The translations under genes were made by a program, and so were the position numbers. DNA of 64,000 nt from Lachnospiraceae bacterium AC3007 (lineage in GTDB: Bacteria > Bacillota > Clostridia > Lachnospirales > Lachnospiraceae): assembly GCA_000621405.1 (NCBI GenBank), contig KK211272.1:58155-122154 (forward strand), read 5' to 3'. The notes under the pieces were generated by a model, which was not told the origin of the DNA, ran no database searches, and saw nothing but the letters and a program-made list of their open reading frames with translations. Every line of letters starts with the position of its first letter. The stretch's first letter is position 1. Of this stretch, positions 7,906-16,773 are shown piece by piece.

Positions 7906-9723
7906 TCACTGTATGCTGATCTTAATTTTCTTCAGACTTTCCATGGCCTTTTTTTCTTCCCGGGCGGCCTTCAGAGGATCTGCATCTCCTCCGTTCTCCC
8001 TGCTCCTTGCAAGAGCCATCTTCTTTATCTTTATCACAAGATCTGTCAGAGCCTTTTCCCTGTCGGCTTTTGACTCGACAGCATCGAGCTTCATATTGAT
8101 CACGGATGCCGCTTCGGAAGCCATATCGGTCTTTGCAAAGTCTGTCATGATATCGGCTATCTTCAGTTCTCCGGATTCATAACCTTTGTATATCGAGACC
8201 GCCAGCATCCTGTTCAGTCCTTCAGTATAGTCTTCAGGCTTGAGATAATCCTTCGACGCATCATATATCGCTTTTTCAGATACCATCCAGGTGAGCAGAT
8301 ATCTTTCGGCCCTGTCTTCCGATAAGGTCTTCGGATCTTTTCCGGCATCTTCTCTCCCGCCTTTATTCCCGGGCTTTCTTGAATCCCTGTCATCTTCAGC
8401 AAAGTAAGCGGGCTTTTTTGGATATGCCTCTGCTTTTTCCATTGCGATATTCACAGCTCTTCTTAAGAGATCTTCCTTTATCGCAAATCTTGAGGCAGCC
8501 CCGGTGATATAATTGTCTCTTAAGAGCTCATCATCGATCATTGCAAGTCTTGAGGCTGTCTCGGACTGGAAAGAAGTCCGGCTCTCCGGGTCGTTCATGT
8601 CGTAACCCTTCCTGATATGATCGATCTCAAAATAAAATGAATTCTCTGCCTCTTCTATCCTTTTTTCAAAAGCATCGGCTCCCAGAGCCTTTATGAATTC
8701 ATCCGGATCCTTATGAGGGTCCATATGAATGACCTTCGCATTAAGACCTGCCTCACGGCATATGGCGATGGAGCGCATCGCGGCCTTCTGGCCTGCTCCA
8801 TCCGAATCATAGGCGAGCCTTATGTCTTTCGTATATCTTCTAAGTAAGGCTGCATGCCCCGGTGTAAATGCTGTTCCGAGCGATGCCACTGTCTCCGTGA
8901 ATCCCGCCTGATGCATGGAGATCACGTCCATATATCCTTCGCAGACTATCCTGTACGGCTTTCTCGATCTCCTGGCGACATTAAGACCGTACATATTGTG
9001 GCTCTTATCAAAGACTATGGTCTCGGGAGAATTAAGATATTTCGGCTCTCCGTCACCCATCACTCTTCCGCCGAAGCCTATCACCCTGCTGTTGATATCC
9101 ATGATAGGGAACATGACCCTGTTAAAGAATCTGTCTGTCATCCCGTGCTTCTCGGATATATTGCAAAGTCCGGCTTCCTGTATGATCTTATCCTTAAAGC
9201 CTTTCGACCTGAGATACGATACAGCCTGATCAAATCCCTTTCCCGAATAACCAAGACCGAATTTCTTTATCGTCTCATCCGTAAGGCCCCTCTTGTGAAG
9301 ATAAGCAAGGCCCAGCTTCCCCTCTTCGGAATACAGTCTTTTATAATAATAGACCGCAGCGCTCTTAAGACACTCCATGACAGTCTCCTTCATGGAGGCT
9401 TCTCTCTTTTCTTCCTCGCTCTCTTCTGCCTCGGGAAGAGCTATCCCGCTTTTATCGGCAAGATATTTCACGGCCTCTGGAAAACTGTAGTTTTCATACT
9501 CCATCACGAAGCTGATCACATTACCGCCGGCGCCGCATCCGAAGCAGTAATACATCTGCTTGTCCGGGCTTACGGAAAACGAACCAGTCTTTTCGTTGTG
9601 AAAAGGGCATAGGCCGAAGTAATTCGCGCCTTTTTTCTTAAGCTTTACCACACTGCCTATGACGTCCACGATATCATTCGCGGATCGTATTTGTTCTATC
9701 AGTTCATCTTTATATCTTGGCAT
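7906..9723 (-). CDS. dnaG: DNA primase
   Basis: It makes RNA primers at the replication fork. The CHC2 zinc finger is visible as Cys39, His42, Cys60 and Cys63. The TOPRIM core contains VCEGYMDV and the acidic motif AYDSDGAGQKA. The C-terminal helical region, which in the family docks on the replicative helicase, is more variable. The 605 residues are normal. The ATG at 9723 lacks an obvious Shine-Dalgarno sequence, so translation may depend on readthrough from dgt, 24 bases upstream, or be weak. Confidence 0.97.
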   Translation of the reverse strand: MPRYKDELIEQIRSANDIVDVIGSVVKLKKKGANYFGLCPFHNEKTGSFSVSPDKQMYYCFGCGAGGNVISFVMEYENYSFPEAVKYLADKSGIALPEAEESEEEKREASMKETVMECLKSAAVYYYKRLYSEEGKLGLAYLHKRGLTDETIKKFGLGYSGKGFDQAVSYLRSKGFKDKIIQEAGLCNISEKHGMTDRFFNRVMFPIMDINSRVIGFGGRVMGDGEPKYLNSPETIVFDKSHNMYGLNVARRSRKPYRIVCEGYMDVISMHQAGFTETVASLGTAFTPGHAALLRRYTKDIRLAYDSDGAGQKAAMRSIAICREAGLNAKVIHMDPHKDPDEFIKALGADAFEKRIEEAENSFYFEIDHIRKGYDMNDPESRTSFQSETASRLAMIDDELLRDNYITGAASRFAIKEDLLRRAVNIAMEKAEAYPKKPAYFAEDDRDSRKPGNKGGREDAGKDPKTLSEDRAERYLLTWMVSEKAIYDASKDYLKPEDYTEGLNRMLAVSIYKGYESGELKIADIMTDFAKTDMASEAASVINMKLDAVESKADREKALTDLVIKIKKMALARSRENGGDADPLKAAREEKKAMESLKKIKISIQ

Positions 9724-9747
9724 ATACGGTATAAGTCAGTATCCGAT

Positions 9748-10758
9748 CTATTTTATCGACCATGATGTAGGGATGAAGAGATCCGAATAAATGCCGATGG
9801 CATATCTGTCAGTCATGGAAGAAATATAATCGCAGACGATCCTCTCAAGCGGATCCTTTGTCTTTGCCATGAGTTTTCTGTATTCCATCGGAAGTCTGTC
9901 CGGACGGTTGTAAAAATACATATACAGAGATTCGATAAGGCTTTCGGCTTTTCCCTCTTCACTCTTGGCCTTGGGATTCGTATATACGCTCTTGAACATC
10001 CAGTCGCGAAGATCCTTCATTGCTTTAGTCGCAGGCTCGGACATACAGATATCATTCCTGCCTATGCTCTCTGTGATGACATCATGGATAAAGTAATCAA
10101 GCCTTTCCACCGTCTTGAATCCGGCAATGTTCCCTATATGATCCGGAACCGAATCATTCTTCAGAATGCCCGCCCTAATCGCATCATCCATATCATGATG
10201 CATATAAGCAATCTTGTCGGAGATCTGAACGATCTTGCCTTCAAGAGTCTTGGGATCTCCCGAGGTGCGGTGATTCCTTATGCCATCCCGCACTTCAAAG
10301 GTAAGGTTCAGACCGTTCATGTCTTTTTCAAGTACATCCACGACCCTTAATGACTGTTCCGAATGCTCAAAGCCAAGGCTGCAGACTCTGTTCAATGCCC
10401 GCTCCCCGGCATGACCGAAGGGAGTATGTCCCAGATCATGACCGAGTGCTATAGCCTCGACAAGATCTTCATTGAGTCTTAAAGCCTTTGCAATAGTCCG
10501 CGCATTCTGGGATACTTCAAGCGTATGGATCAGTCTCGTCCTGTAGTGGTCGCCGGCGGGAATAAGAAAGACCTGCGTCTTATCCTTGAGCCTTCTGAAT
10601 GATTTGGAGTGCAGGATACGGTCCCTGTCTCTTTGAAAGACGGGACGAAGATCATCCTCACTCTCCTTCCTGGCTCTTCCTTTTGAGTTTGAAGAAAGCG
10701 CCGCATAAGGACTCAAGGTCTGCTTTTCAATTTCTTCGATCGATTCTCTAATAGTCAT
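9748..10758 (-). CDS. dgt: Deoxyguanosinetriphosphate triphosphohydrolase (dGTPase-like HD protein)
   Basis: This HD-domain enzyme is expected to hydrolyse dGTP or other dNTPs to nucleoside and triphosphate. The metal-binding histidine of RLIHTLEV is His78. The HD pair is His107-Asp108 in GHDLGHTPFGHAGE, and a later conserved region gives HDVITES. The 336 residues fit the short Gram-positive form. It directly precedes dnaG, as in many Clostridia. The start codon has no good ribosome binding site. Upstream (10759-10800) I see no confident promoter. Confidence 0.93.
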   Translation of the reverse strand: MTIRESIEEIEKQTLSPYAALSSNSKGRARKESEDDLRPVFQRDRDRILHSKSFRRLKDKTQVFLIPAGDHYRTRLIHTLEVSQNARTIAKALRLNEDLVEAIALGHDLGHTPFGHAGERALNRVCSLGFEHSEQSLRVVDVLEKDMNGLNLTFEVRDGIRNHRTSGDPKTLEGKIVQISDKIAYMHHDMDDAIRAGILKNDSVPDHIGNIAGFKTVERLDYFIHDVITESIGRNDICMSEPATKAMKDLRDWMFKSVYTNPKAKSEEGKAESLIESLYMYFYNRPDRLPMEYRKLMAKTKDPLERIVCDYISSMTDRYAIGIYSDLFIPTSWSIK

Positions 10759-10800
10759 GGATTGCGATTGTTAATGTCAGCCTTTATCCATATTCGACAT

Positions 10801-10840
10801 AAAAAAATAAAATCCTTTTAGAATTTTCAAGGATTTTTTT
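10801..10840 (-). terminator. Rho-independent terminator after the diguanylate cyclase / small membrane protein pair
   Basis: AAATCCTT (10810-10817) pairs with AAGGATTT (10829-10836) around an A/T-rich loop. On the minus strand the stem is followed by a long T-rich tract (ATTTTTTTA). The mirrored T-run on the other side would let it work in both directions. About 80 bases separate it from the stop codon at 10921; that stretch is A/T-rich and holds no other clear signal. Confidence 0.7.
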
Positions 10841-10920
10841 ATAAATGTTTTTCACTCAATATGTAGTATATATGCGGGTTTGACACCACAAGAAAAAAAA
10901 GCGTCGAAAAAATGACGGGA

Positions 10921-11223
10921 TCAGAACAAAGACGAGAGCTGTTCTCCCCAAAAATTGATCTTTGCCATCCATGCAAGACTCATCGTCAGTCCGGAAAGGA
11001 CAGGAATAAGTATCAGGACATGGTATATATGTCCCGCCGTATCACTCAGTTTATTCTTAACGGAATATACGATATATATTACAAGAAAGACTACATAGGG
11101 AAGCAAAAAATAAGGCCATACAAGCTCTATTTCCTTAAAGAGCAGATGGCATATGACAGCAAGCAGTATGATAAGAACCGAAATAAAAACTGAAATTGAT
11201 ATGGATCGGGAAGGCTTCTTCAT
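10921..11223 (-). CDS. Small three-helix membrane protein of unknown function
   Basis: I do not recognise the family. The 100 residues begin with a short basic stretch (MKKPSRS) and contain about three hydrophobic helices, near residues 8-28, 34-54 and 67-88. Its ATG overlaps the stop codon of the upstream diguanylate cyclase gene (ATGA), so the two are translationally coupled. A role in the membrane together with the cyclase is therefore plausible, but this rests only on context. A terminator follows downstream. Confidence 0.75.
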   Translation of the reverse strand: MKKPSRSISISVFISVLIILLAVICHLLFKEIELVWPYFLLPYVVFLVIYIVYSVKNKLSDTAGHIYHVLILIPVLSGLTMSLAWMAKINFWGEQLSSLF

Positions 11224-12905
11224 CTGTTAGAGACCGTATGCTTGTATTTGCGCTTTGACTCATACATCTTTGCTTCGGCACGTCTTATGGTATCACTCGC
11301 ATTCCTGTCCGTGATATGGTTAAAGACAGCGGAACCATAAGAGAAATTCATCTCAAGGTTGCCTTCCTTCATGATATCGTCAAACATATTGGCCTCAGTC
11401 TCAAAGAAGACATCACTCTCATGTCCGGTAAAGACTATAGCAAACTCATCTCCGCCGATACGGAAGATCTTCGCTATCTTACCGAAATACTGCTGGAAGA
11501 ATCCGGAACAGGTAATGATATATCTGTCTCCCTCTGCATGACCCTTTGAGTCGTTGGTCGTCTTGAGATTATTAAGATCGAGTATGCCGACAGCAAGATG
11601 ATCAAGAAGCTCATCCTTTTCATCGATATTCTCTATCTCCTGCTCATAAGCCTGCCTGTTGCCAAGACCTGTAAGACTGTCGGTAAATGCGAGCGACTTA
11701 TAAAGCTCGGCTTTTCTTATATCCAGCTCTTCGGACAACGAGTTAAACATGGAATCCACGGCAAGCATCAGAACGAAAATAAGAAGTCCGATCCTCGAAT
11801 ACCTGGATGCATCCACAAAACTTGAAGCATAATAATGACCTATGTCGATAAAGGCTGATATTATAAAAATGATAAATCCTATCGATGCAAGTTCCGGGAT
11901 CCCGCTGTCACTGCTCTTGGCGAAGAAACCGGATCGTATGTGTCCGACAGCTATGACAATGGATATTACAAATATTGAGATATGTGTGAGGATAAGGGTC
12001 TCGGACAGATCACATATCCCAAAGAAATGGAGACTGTTGATCAGCACAAAATTGATTATGGGAACAGGAGCTACCCTGATGCATGCCTGTCGCACCTGCT
12101 CATGCCTGCTCGATCTGAAGAAAGAGATCATGGGCATCGGAAGAAATGCTATGGATTCATAGGTAAGTATAGACACGAACTCCATATTCCCGATGAAAAG
12201 CTGAGACAGATGAGTCTCATTCATCGACCACAGCGCAAGGACAATGGTGAAGATGGACAGATAAAACAGACTGTGATTGCCTACCATCCGAAGCTGGATA
12301 CAGCCTATGAAAAACAGCAGCAACGAGACGAAAGCAATGATAAAGCAGGAAATAAAGCCAAAGAGATTCTCAGTAAGGAGAAGCTCAAGCATATCCGCCC
12401 TGTCGCCTATCACAACATCGCCCATAAGGCCGCCGTATTTAGATTCTATCCTGTGGAGATTGATGGTGAGATACTGGCCCTGATAACTGTCATGAAGCGG
12501 GATCAGTATCCATGCCGATCCGGGCAGAGGAAATAAAGACAACTGTCTGTCTCCGAAGACATATATCTCCTCTTCCCCGACATATACATGGTTTTCGGCA
12601 TGCTTGGACCTGTACATGATGTATGTACCGTCTGCCGCTTCGCTTCCGAGAAGCTTCCTGACGGTCATATCCCTGTATGCATTGCGATCGAGCTCTAAAG
12701 GGAGGTTGCATTCATCATAGGTATCAACGCGGTTGTTCTTATACTGCCAGCCGCTGTTGTAACTTGCTGCTTTGTTTTCTATCAGATGAATATCTTTTTC
12801 ATCAGGATTTGTGGCAGCCATTATCGTGATAATGACCCCAATAAAAGCCAGCAATGCATATATGATATTGTAATTCAGACTCCTGCCTTTGATCATACGG
12901 TCCAC
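11220..12905 (-). CDS. Membrane diguanylate cyclase with 7TM-DISM-like sensor region
   Basis: It is predicted to make cyclic di-GMP from GTP. The start is a GTG with AAGG seven bases upstream. Order of parts: an N-terminal membrane anchor (about 13-31), an extracytoplasmic beta-rich domain (about 35-180), several transmembrane helices (about 182-385), and a GGDEF domain. The GGDEF domain opens with AFTDSLTGLGNRQAYE and has an intact GGDEF at 484-488. The residues just upstream (FGKIAKIFRI) lack the RxxD inhibitory site, so classical product feedback is not expected. It lies 36 bases after ilvE and overlaps the small membrane protein downstream. It is a likely source of c-di-GMP for the PilZ protein at 25780. 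Confidence 0.88.
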   Translation of the reverse strand: MDRMIKGRSLNYNIIYALLAFIGVIITIMAATNPDEKDIHLIENKAASYNSGWQYKNNRVDTYDECNLPLELDRNAYRDMTVRKLLGSEAADGTYIMYRSKHAENHVYVGEEEIYVFGDRQLSLFPLPGSAWILIPLHDSYQGQYLTINLHRIESKYGGLMGDVVIGDRADMLELLLTENLFGFISCFIIAFVSLLLFFIGCIQLRMVGNHSLFYLSIFTIVLALWSMNETHLSQLFIGNMEFVSILTYESIAFLPMPMISFFRSSRHEQVRQACIRVAPVPIINFVLINSLHFFGICDLSETLILTHISIFVISIVIAVGHIRSGFFAKSSDSGIPELASIGFIIFIISAFIDIGHYYASSFVDASRYSRIGLLIFVLMLAVDSMFNSLSEELDIRKAELYKSLAFTDSLTGLGNRQAYEQEIENIDEKDELLDHLAVGILDLNNLKTTNDSKGHAEGDRYIITCSGFFQQYFGKIAKIFRIGGDEFAIVFTGHESDVFFETEANMFDDIMKEGNLEMNFSYGSAVFNHITDRNASDTIRRAEAKMYESKRKYKHTVSNR

Positions 12906-12941
12906 TTATAAACCTTAATGATTATCTGCGAAAAAACTATA

Positions 12942-13973
12942 TCAGTCTATTTCGTAAATCCAGCCTTCCGGAGCCTCGATGCGTCCCATCTGAATGCCTG
13001 TAAGTGTATCATAGAGCTTTTTGGTAACAGGACCCATCTCTTCCATGCCGGAAGCAAAACGTATCTCTTTGCCGTGATCATTGATGCAGCCGACCGGAGA
13101 TATGACAGCTGCCGTACCGCAGAGACCGCACTCCCTGAATGCTCCGCTTTCAACTTCCTCAAGAGTGACATCCCTCTGGGTAACCTTCATACCGAGATAC
13201 TTCTCTGCGACTACCATAAGGGATCTTCTAGTGATCGAAGGCAGAATGGAGTCGGATGCCGGTGTGACCATATTATTATCACCATCGATGAAGATGATAT
13301 TGGCACCGCCGGTCTCTTCTATCTTGGTCCTTGAACCGGGATCGAGATAGATATTCTCCGCAAAGCCCTGATCATGAGCATCCACGATGGCATGAAGACT
13401 CATGGCATAATTAAGGCCGGCCTTGATATGTCCGGTGCCCCTGGGGGCCGCCCTGTCAAAATCACTTATACGGACAGTAATGGGCTTGGCTCCTCCCTTA
13501 AAATAAGGACCGACAGGAGTAGTAAAGATCCTGAACTGATACTCCTCGGCAGGCTTGACGCCTATAACGGGATTGGATCCGAATGAAAACGGCCTGATAT
13601 AGAGCGTTGCGCCCGACCCGTAAGGGGGAACAAAATCCTTATTGGCTCTGACGGTCTTCTTTACCGCATCAAGGAACCTTTCCTTGGGAAAAGGAGGCAT
13701 CTCAAGCCTTTTTGCGGAATCCATCATCCTCTCGGCATTGAGGTCAGGTCTGAAAGTAACTGTACGGCCGTCCTCTGTCTCGTATGCCTTAAGGCCCTCA
13801 AATATTGTCTGAGCATACTGAAATACGCATGCACACTCGCTGAGAGTTATCGTATCATCATCCGTGATACGTCCTTCATCCCAGCTTCCATTCTTAAAAT
13901 CAGATACATAGCGCTTATCTGTCCTGATATAACCAAATCCAAGATTACTCCAGTCGATATCTTTTTTAGCCAT
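12942..13973 (-). CDS. ilvE: Branched-chain amino acid aminotransferase
   Basis: This PLP enzyme transfers amino groups between glutamate and the keto acids of valine, leucine and isoleucine. The PLP lysine is Lys184 in GTGHIKAGLNYA, followed by the cofactor-binding EETGGANI. The 343 residues match the long fold-type IV form. I chose the ATG at 13973 because AGAGG sits eight bases ahead; a GTG two codons earlier is one base from it. The gene begins about 30 bases after tsf, so it may be co-transcribed with rpsB-tsf. ilvE is a common CodY target elsewhere, but I see no CodY box here. Confidence 0.95.
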   Translation of the reverse strand: MAKKDIDWSNLGFGYIRTDKRYVSDFKNGSWDEGRITDDDTITLSECACVFQYAQTIFEGLKAYETEDGRTVTFRPDLNAERMMDSAKRLEMPPFPKERFLDAVKKTVRANKDFVPPYGSGATLYIRPFSFGSNPVIGVKPAEEYQFRIFTTPVGPYFKGGAKPITVRISDFDRAAPRGTGHIKAGLNYAMSLHAIVDAHDQGFAENIYLDPGSRTKIEETGGANIIFIDGDNNMVTPASDSILPSITRRSLMVVAEKYLGMKVTQRDVTLEEVESGAFRECGLCGTAAVISPVGCINDHGKEIRFASGMEEMGPVTKKLYDTLTGIQMGRIEAPEGWIYEID

Positions 13974-14006
13974 GTTCACGCCCTCTTTTTATCGTAAGAT
14001 TTACTT

Positions 14007-14957
14007 TTACTTTGATGCTTCAGCGATCTGCTTTGCAACCTCAGCAGCGTAATCCTCTTCTTTCTTTTCCATGCCTTCACCGGTCTGGAATCTGACAAAC
14101 TTTTTGATGTTGATCTTGGCATTATTAGCCTTGGCAACCTCTTCAACGTACTTCTGTACACTCTGCTTGCCGTCCTCGGCCTTTACATAGATCTGATCCA
14201 CAAGACAGATCTCCTTCATCTCCTTGTTGATACGACCCATGATCATTCCTTCCTTGACCTTATCGGGCTTTGCAGCCTCCTTGGGATCGTTTTCGATCTG
14301 AGCCTTGAGGATCTCCTTCTCATGCTCTATGTAGGATGCTTCGATCTCGCTCTGTCTTGTGTACTTGGGTGAAAGAGCCGCAACCTGCATAGCTACGTTC
14401 TTGCCCATCTCTTTTATGGCATCGTTGATGACATCTGTCTCAACATCGACGATAACTCCGATCTTGCCGCCTGCATGGATATAGGTAGCGACAAAACCAT
14501 TTGCCTCCTCGACTCTTTCGAATCTCCTGATGCCGATATTCTCGGATATGTCTGCAACGGCCTGCTTTCTGGAATCCTCTACAGTCATTGAAGGATCCTT
14601 TGCCCATTTCTCAGCAAGGAAAGCATCCATATCCGTAGCAGAAGAATCAAGCGCCTGACGAGCAACCGCATTGACATATTCCTTGAATTTGTCGGTATTT
14701 GCCGCAAAGTCAGTCTCGATATTGACCTCTACGACTGCAGCCTTCTTGCCGTCATCCGTAGCGCAGGTAAGGGACAGTCCCTCGACTGTCTGACGTCCTG
14801 CTTTCTTTTCAGATCCAGCAAGTCCCTTTTCTCTGAGGTACTCGACTGCCTTGTCCATATCTCCGTCGGTCTCGGCAAGAGCCTTCTTGCAATCCATCAT
14901 GCCGGCTCCTGTCATCTCACGGAGTTCTTTTACGGTAGCTGCTGTAACGTTAGCCAT
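14007..14957 (-). CDS. tsf: Translation elongation factor Ts
   Basis: It recycles EF-Tu by exchanging GDP for GTP. The N-terminal signature VKELREMTGAGMMDCKKAL is intact at about residues 9-27. The core dimerisation region and a long coiled segment follow. The 316 residues are slightly longer than the usual 290-295, mostly through extra material in the C-terminal half. AGGAG precedes the ATG by seven bases. It follows rpsB by 54 bases that contain a hairpin, in the conserved rpsB-tsf order. Confidence 0.97.
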   Translation of the reverse strand: MANVTAATVKELREMTGAGMMDCKKALAETDGDMDKAVEYLREKGLAGSEKKAGRQTVEGLSLTCATDDGKKAAVVEVNIETDFAANTDKFKEYVNAVARQALDSSATDMDAFLAEKWAKDPSMTVEDSRKQAVADISENIGIRRFERVEEANGFVATYIHAGGKIGVIVDVETDVINDAIKEMGKNVAMQVAALSPKYTRQSEIEASYIEHEKEILKAQIENDPKEAAKPDKVKEGMIMGRINKEMKEICLVDQIYVKAEDGKQSVQKYVEEVAKANNAKINIKKFVRFQTGEGMEKKEEDYAAEVAKQIAEASK

Positions 14958-14992
14958 TTTTATTCTCCTCTCGATAATATCTGTCTTAAGAT

Positions 14993-15011
14993 CCGATCAT
15001 ACGGTGATCGG
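14993..15011 (-). promoter_or_regulatory. rpsB-tsf intergenic hairpin
   Basis: The minus-strand arms CCGATCA (15005-15011) and TGATCGG (14993-14999) form a seven-base-pair stem with a five-base loop, directly after the rpsB stop codon. No T-run follows, so it is more likely a processing, stability or attenuating element than a full terminator. Confidence 0.5.
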
Positions 15012-15797
15012 TCACTCTGCTGCTTCCTCTGTATCTTCGCTGTCTGAAACTTCTTCTGTATCAGCCTCACCCTCAGCGTCTGCTTCTTCTTCGGATTCTG
15101 CGCCTTCACCTGCAACGCCCTGCTTTGCCTCGACAACTGCATCTGCCATCTTGGACACGATAAGCTTAACCGCCCTGATAGCATCATCATTACCGGGGAT
15201 CACATAATCAAGCTCTTCGGGATCGCAGTTGGTATCGCATATACCTATAAGGGTTATACCGAGCTTCCTTGCTTCTGCAACGCAGAGGTGCTCCTTCTTG
15301 GGATCCACGATAAATATAGCATCGGGGATGCGTCTCATCTCCTTGATACCGCCAAGGTTCTTCTCGAGCTTTGCAAGCTCCTTCTGAAGAAGTGCCACTT
15401 CCTTCTTGGGAAGTATCTCGAGAGTTCCGTTATCTCTCATCTCTTCGATCTCTTTGAGTCTCTTGATCCTGGACTTGATCGTATCGAAGTTGGTGAGCAT
15501 TCCGCCAAGCCATCTCTCATTCACATAGAACATACCGCAGCGCTCAGCCTCAGTCCTTATAGCTTCCTGAGCCTGCTTCTTAGTGCCTACGAAAAGAATG
15601 GATCCGCCGTTAGCAACGATATCTCCGACTGCATTGTAAGCCTCATCAACAAGACCGACCGTCTTCTGAAGGTCGATGATGTAAATGCCGTTTCTCTCCG
15701 TATAGATATACGGTGCCATCTTGGGGTTCCACCTTCTGGTCTGATGTCCGAAGTGAACGCCGGCTTCCAGAAGCTGCTTCATTGAAATGATACTCAT
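15012..15797 (-). CDS. rpsB: 30S ribosomal protein S2
   Basis: It is a structural protein of the small ribosomal subunit. The start [20 protein letters not shown] was chosen because AGGAGG lies six bases before this ATG; a longer frame would run through the ribosome binding site. Conserved parts include [15 protein letters not shown] and [11 protein letters not shown]. The 261 residues end in a Glu/Asp-rich tail of about 30 residues ([13 protein letters not shown]), which is variable between species. It has its own promoter and a leader of about 120 nt. Confidence 0.98.
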   Translation of the reverse strand: MSIISMKQLLEAGVHFGHQTRRWNPKMAPYIYTERNGIYIIDLQKTVGLVDEAYNAVGDIVANGGSILFVGTKKQAQEAIRTEAERCGMFYVNERWLGGMLTNFDTIKSRIKRLKEIEEMRDNGTLEILPKKEVALLQKELAKLEKNLGGIKEMRRIPDAIFIVDPKKEHLCVAEARKLGITLIGICDTNCDPEELDYVIPGNDDAIRAVKLIVSKMADAVVEAKQGVAGEGAESEEEADAEGEADTEEVSDSEDTEEAAE

Positions 15798-15917
15798 TAT
15801 TCTCCTCCTTTGGTTATGCATCCGCGCTGCAAACTGCTCCTACCGCAGGTTGCGGCACCCAGGGAGAGTTATGATACGGCGCGTGAATTATAGTTACCGT
15901 GCAGTATTTCCGCACGA
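15798..15917 (-). promoter_or_regulatory. Structured rpsB leader, possible S2 autoregulatory region
   Basis: From the predicted start near 15917 to the start codon is about 120 nt. Possible stems are CGTGC/GCACG around a nine-base loop, and CCGCA-ACC-TGCGG further down, followed by a G/C-rich stretch up to AGGAGG. Leaders that bind their own ribosomal protein are known for rpsB in other bacteria. I cannot match this one to a named motif, so autoregulation is inference. Confidence 0.4.
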
Positions 15918-15923
15918 TACTAA

Positions 15924-15952
15924 AATATAACACATTACATCTTTGATTTCAA
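15924..15952 (-). promoter_or_regulatory. rpsB-tsf promoter, sigmaA type
   Basis: TTGAAA (15947-15952), a 17-base spacer and TATATT (15924-15929) lie just past the stop codon of the last flagellar-cluster gene. There is no terminator between, so rpsB could be read both from this promoter and by readthrough. Confidence 0.8.
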
Positions 15953-15966
15953 TGATAATTTGGGGA

Positions 15967-16773
15967 TTATTGTTTTGATGTCAATATCTTTCCCATCTCT
16001 TCGGCAGAAGCTCCCTTGGGAATGGGATGCGATCCGACGACCAGATGCCTGTCATATCCGGAAAGAACAAGATATGAATCAAACTGTCTGGCATCGGTGA
16101 TAAGGCCTGCTTTGACCATCTCCGAAGCAACAGACAGGGAGCTTTCTCCGGAATTAACATTGATCACTATGATCTCTTCTTCATCAGCAGGATCATTTCC
16201 TGATGATTCACTATCAGTTTTTTTCGCAGATGATGAATCATCGGTTTTTTTCGCTGATGACGATTCATCGGTTTTTTTCGCTGATGATAAGTCATCGGAT
16301 TTCTTTTCCGATGAAGAGTTATCTGCTGTCGGTGTCTTGGCGGGTTTATCCGATGTCCCGGAATTGCCTCCTGCCTGACCTGCCCTGTCTTCTTTTTCCG
16401 ACGCAGTCGCCGTGGCATCACCGGCCTGAGGTGATGTACCGGCTGCATCATCTGAAGCTTCGGGATCGTTCTTAATTATCTCGCCGTTGTCGGCTACGGA
16501 AGTGGCTTCTGCGGTATCCTTTTCATCAGTCTTATCTGTACCAACCTCCTGCATGGCGGCATTATCCCTTGCTCTTTTTCCAGCATCTTCGGCAGCCTGC
16601 TTAGCCTCACTCAGTAGCAGGGAATTCTCCGATACCATGCCAAGCTTTTCAGCCCTGGCCATGATCTCTTCGTCGGTCATCTCACCTTTTACCCTGGACG
16701 ATCCGAGTGACATGATAAGAGCAGTAACAAATATGCCGAGCCCAAGCCCTTTCAGATAAGTCTTAAGCCTCAT
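15967..16773 (-). CDS. Membrane-anchored protein with MltG/YceG-like C-terminal domain, no lytic domain
   Basis: The start at 16773 is supported by GGAGG six bases upstream; it overlaps the end of the preceding gene. The 268 residues have an N-terminal membrane helix (about 8-26) and a short coiled region (GEMTDEEIMARAEKLGM). A long Ser/Lys/Asp-rich linker follows, with about four decapeptide repeats of SSAKKTD type. The C-terminal domain (about 195-265) reads VNSGESSLSVASEMVKAGLI, then FDSYLVLSGYDRHL. That pattern resembles the LysM-like module that precedes the catalytic domain in MltG transglycosylases, but no catalytic domain follows. A role in wall binding near flagella is inference. It is the last gene of the motility cluster. 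Confidence 0.7.
   Translation of the reverse strand: MRLKTYLKGLGLGIFVTALIMSLGSSRVKGEMTDEEIMARAEKLGMVSENSLLLSEAKQAAEDAGKRARDNAAMQEVGTDKTDEKDTAEATSVADNGEIIKNDPEASDDAAGTSPQAGDATATASEKEDRAGQAGGNSGTSDKPAKTPTADNSSSEKKSDDLSSAKKTDESSSAKKTDDSSSAKKTDSESSGNDPADEEEIIVINVNSGESSLSVASEMVKAGLITDARQFDSYLVLSGYDRHLVVGSHPIPKGASAEEMGKILTSKQ
16195..16320 (-). repeat. 30-bp tandem repeats coding for SSAKKTD-type decapeptides
   Basis: About four imperfect 30-base units lie inside the preceding gene's linker, each containing GGTTTTTTTCGCTGATGA or a close variant on the plus strand. The runs of seven T (A on the coding strand) inside each unit make the tract prone to slippage and copy-number change between strains. 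Confidence 0.75.

Noticed and set aside
10841-10900. Promoter for dgt (TTGTGG and TACTAC)
   Set aside because: Weak hexamers, and the terminator-like hairpin lies between it and dgt.
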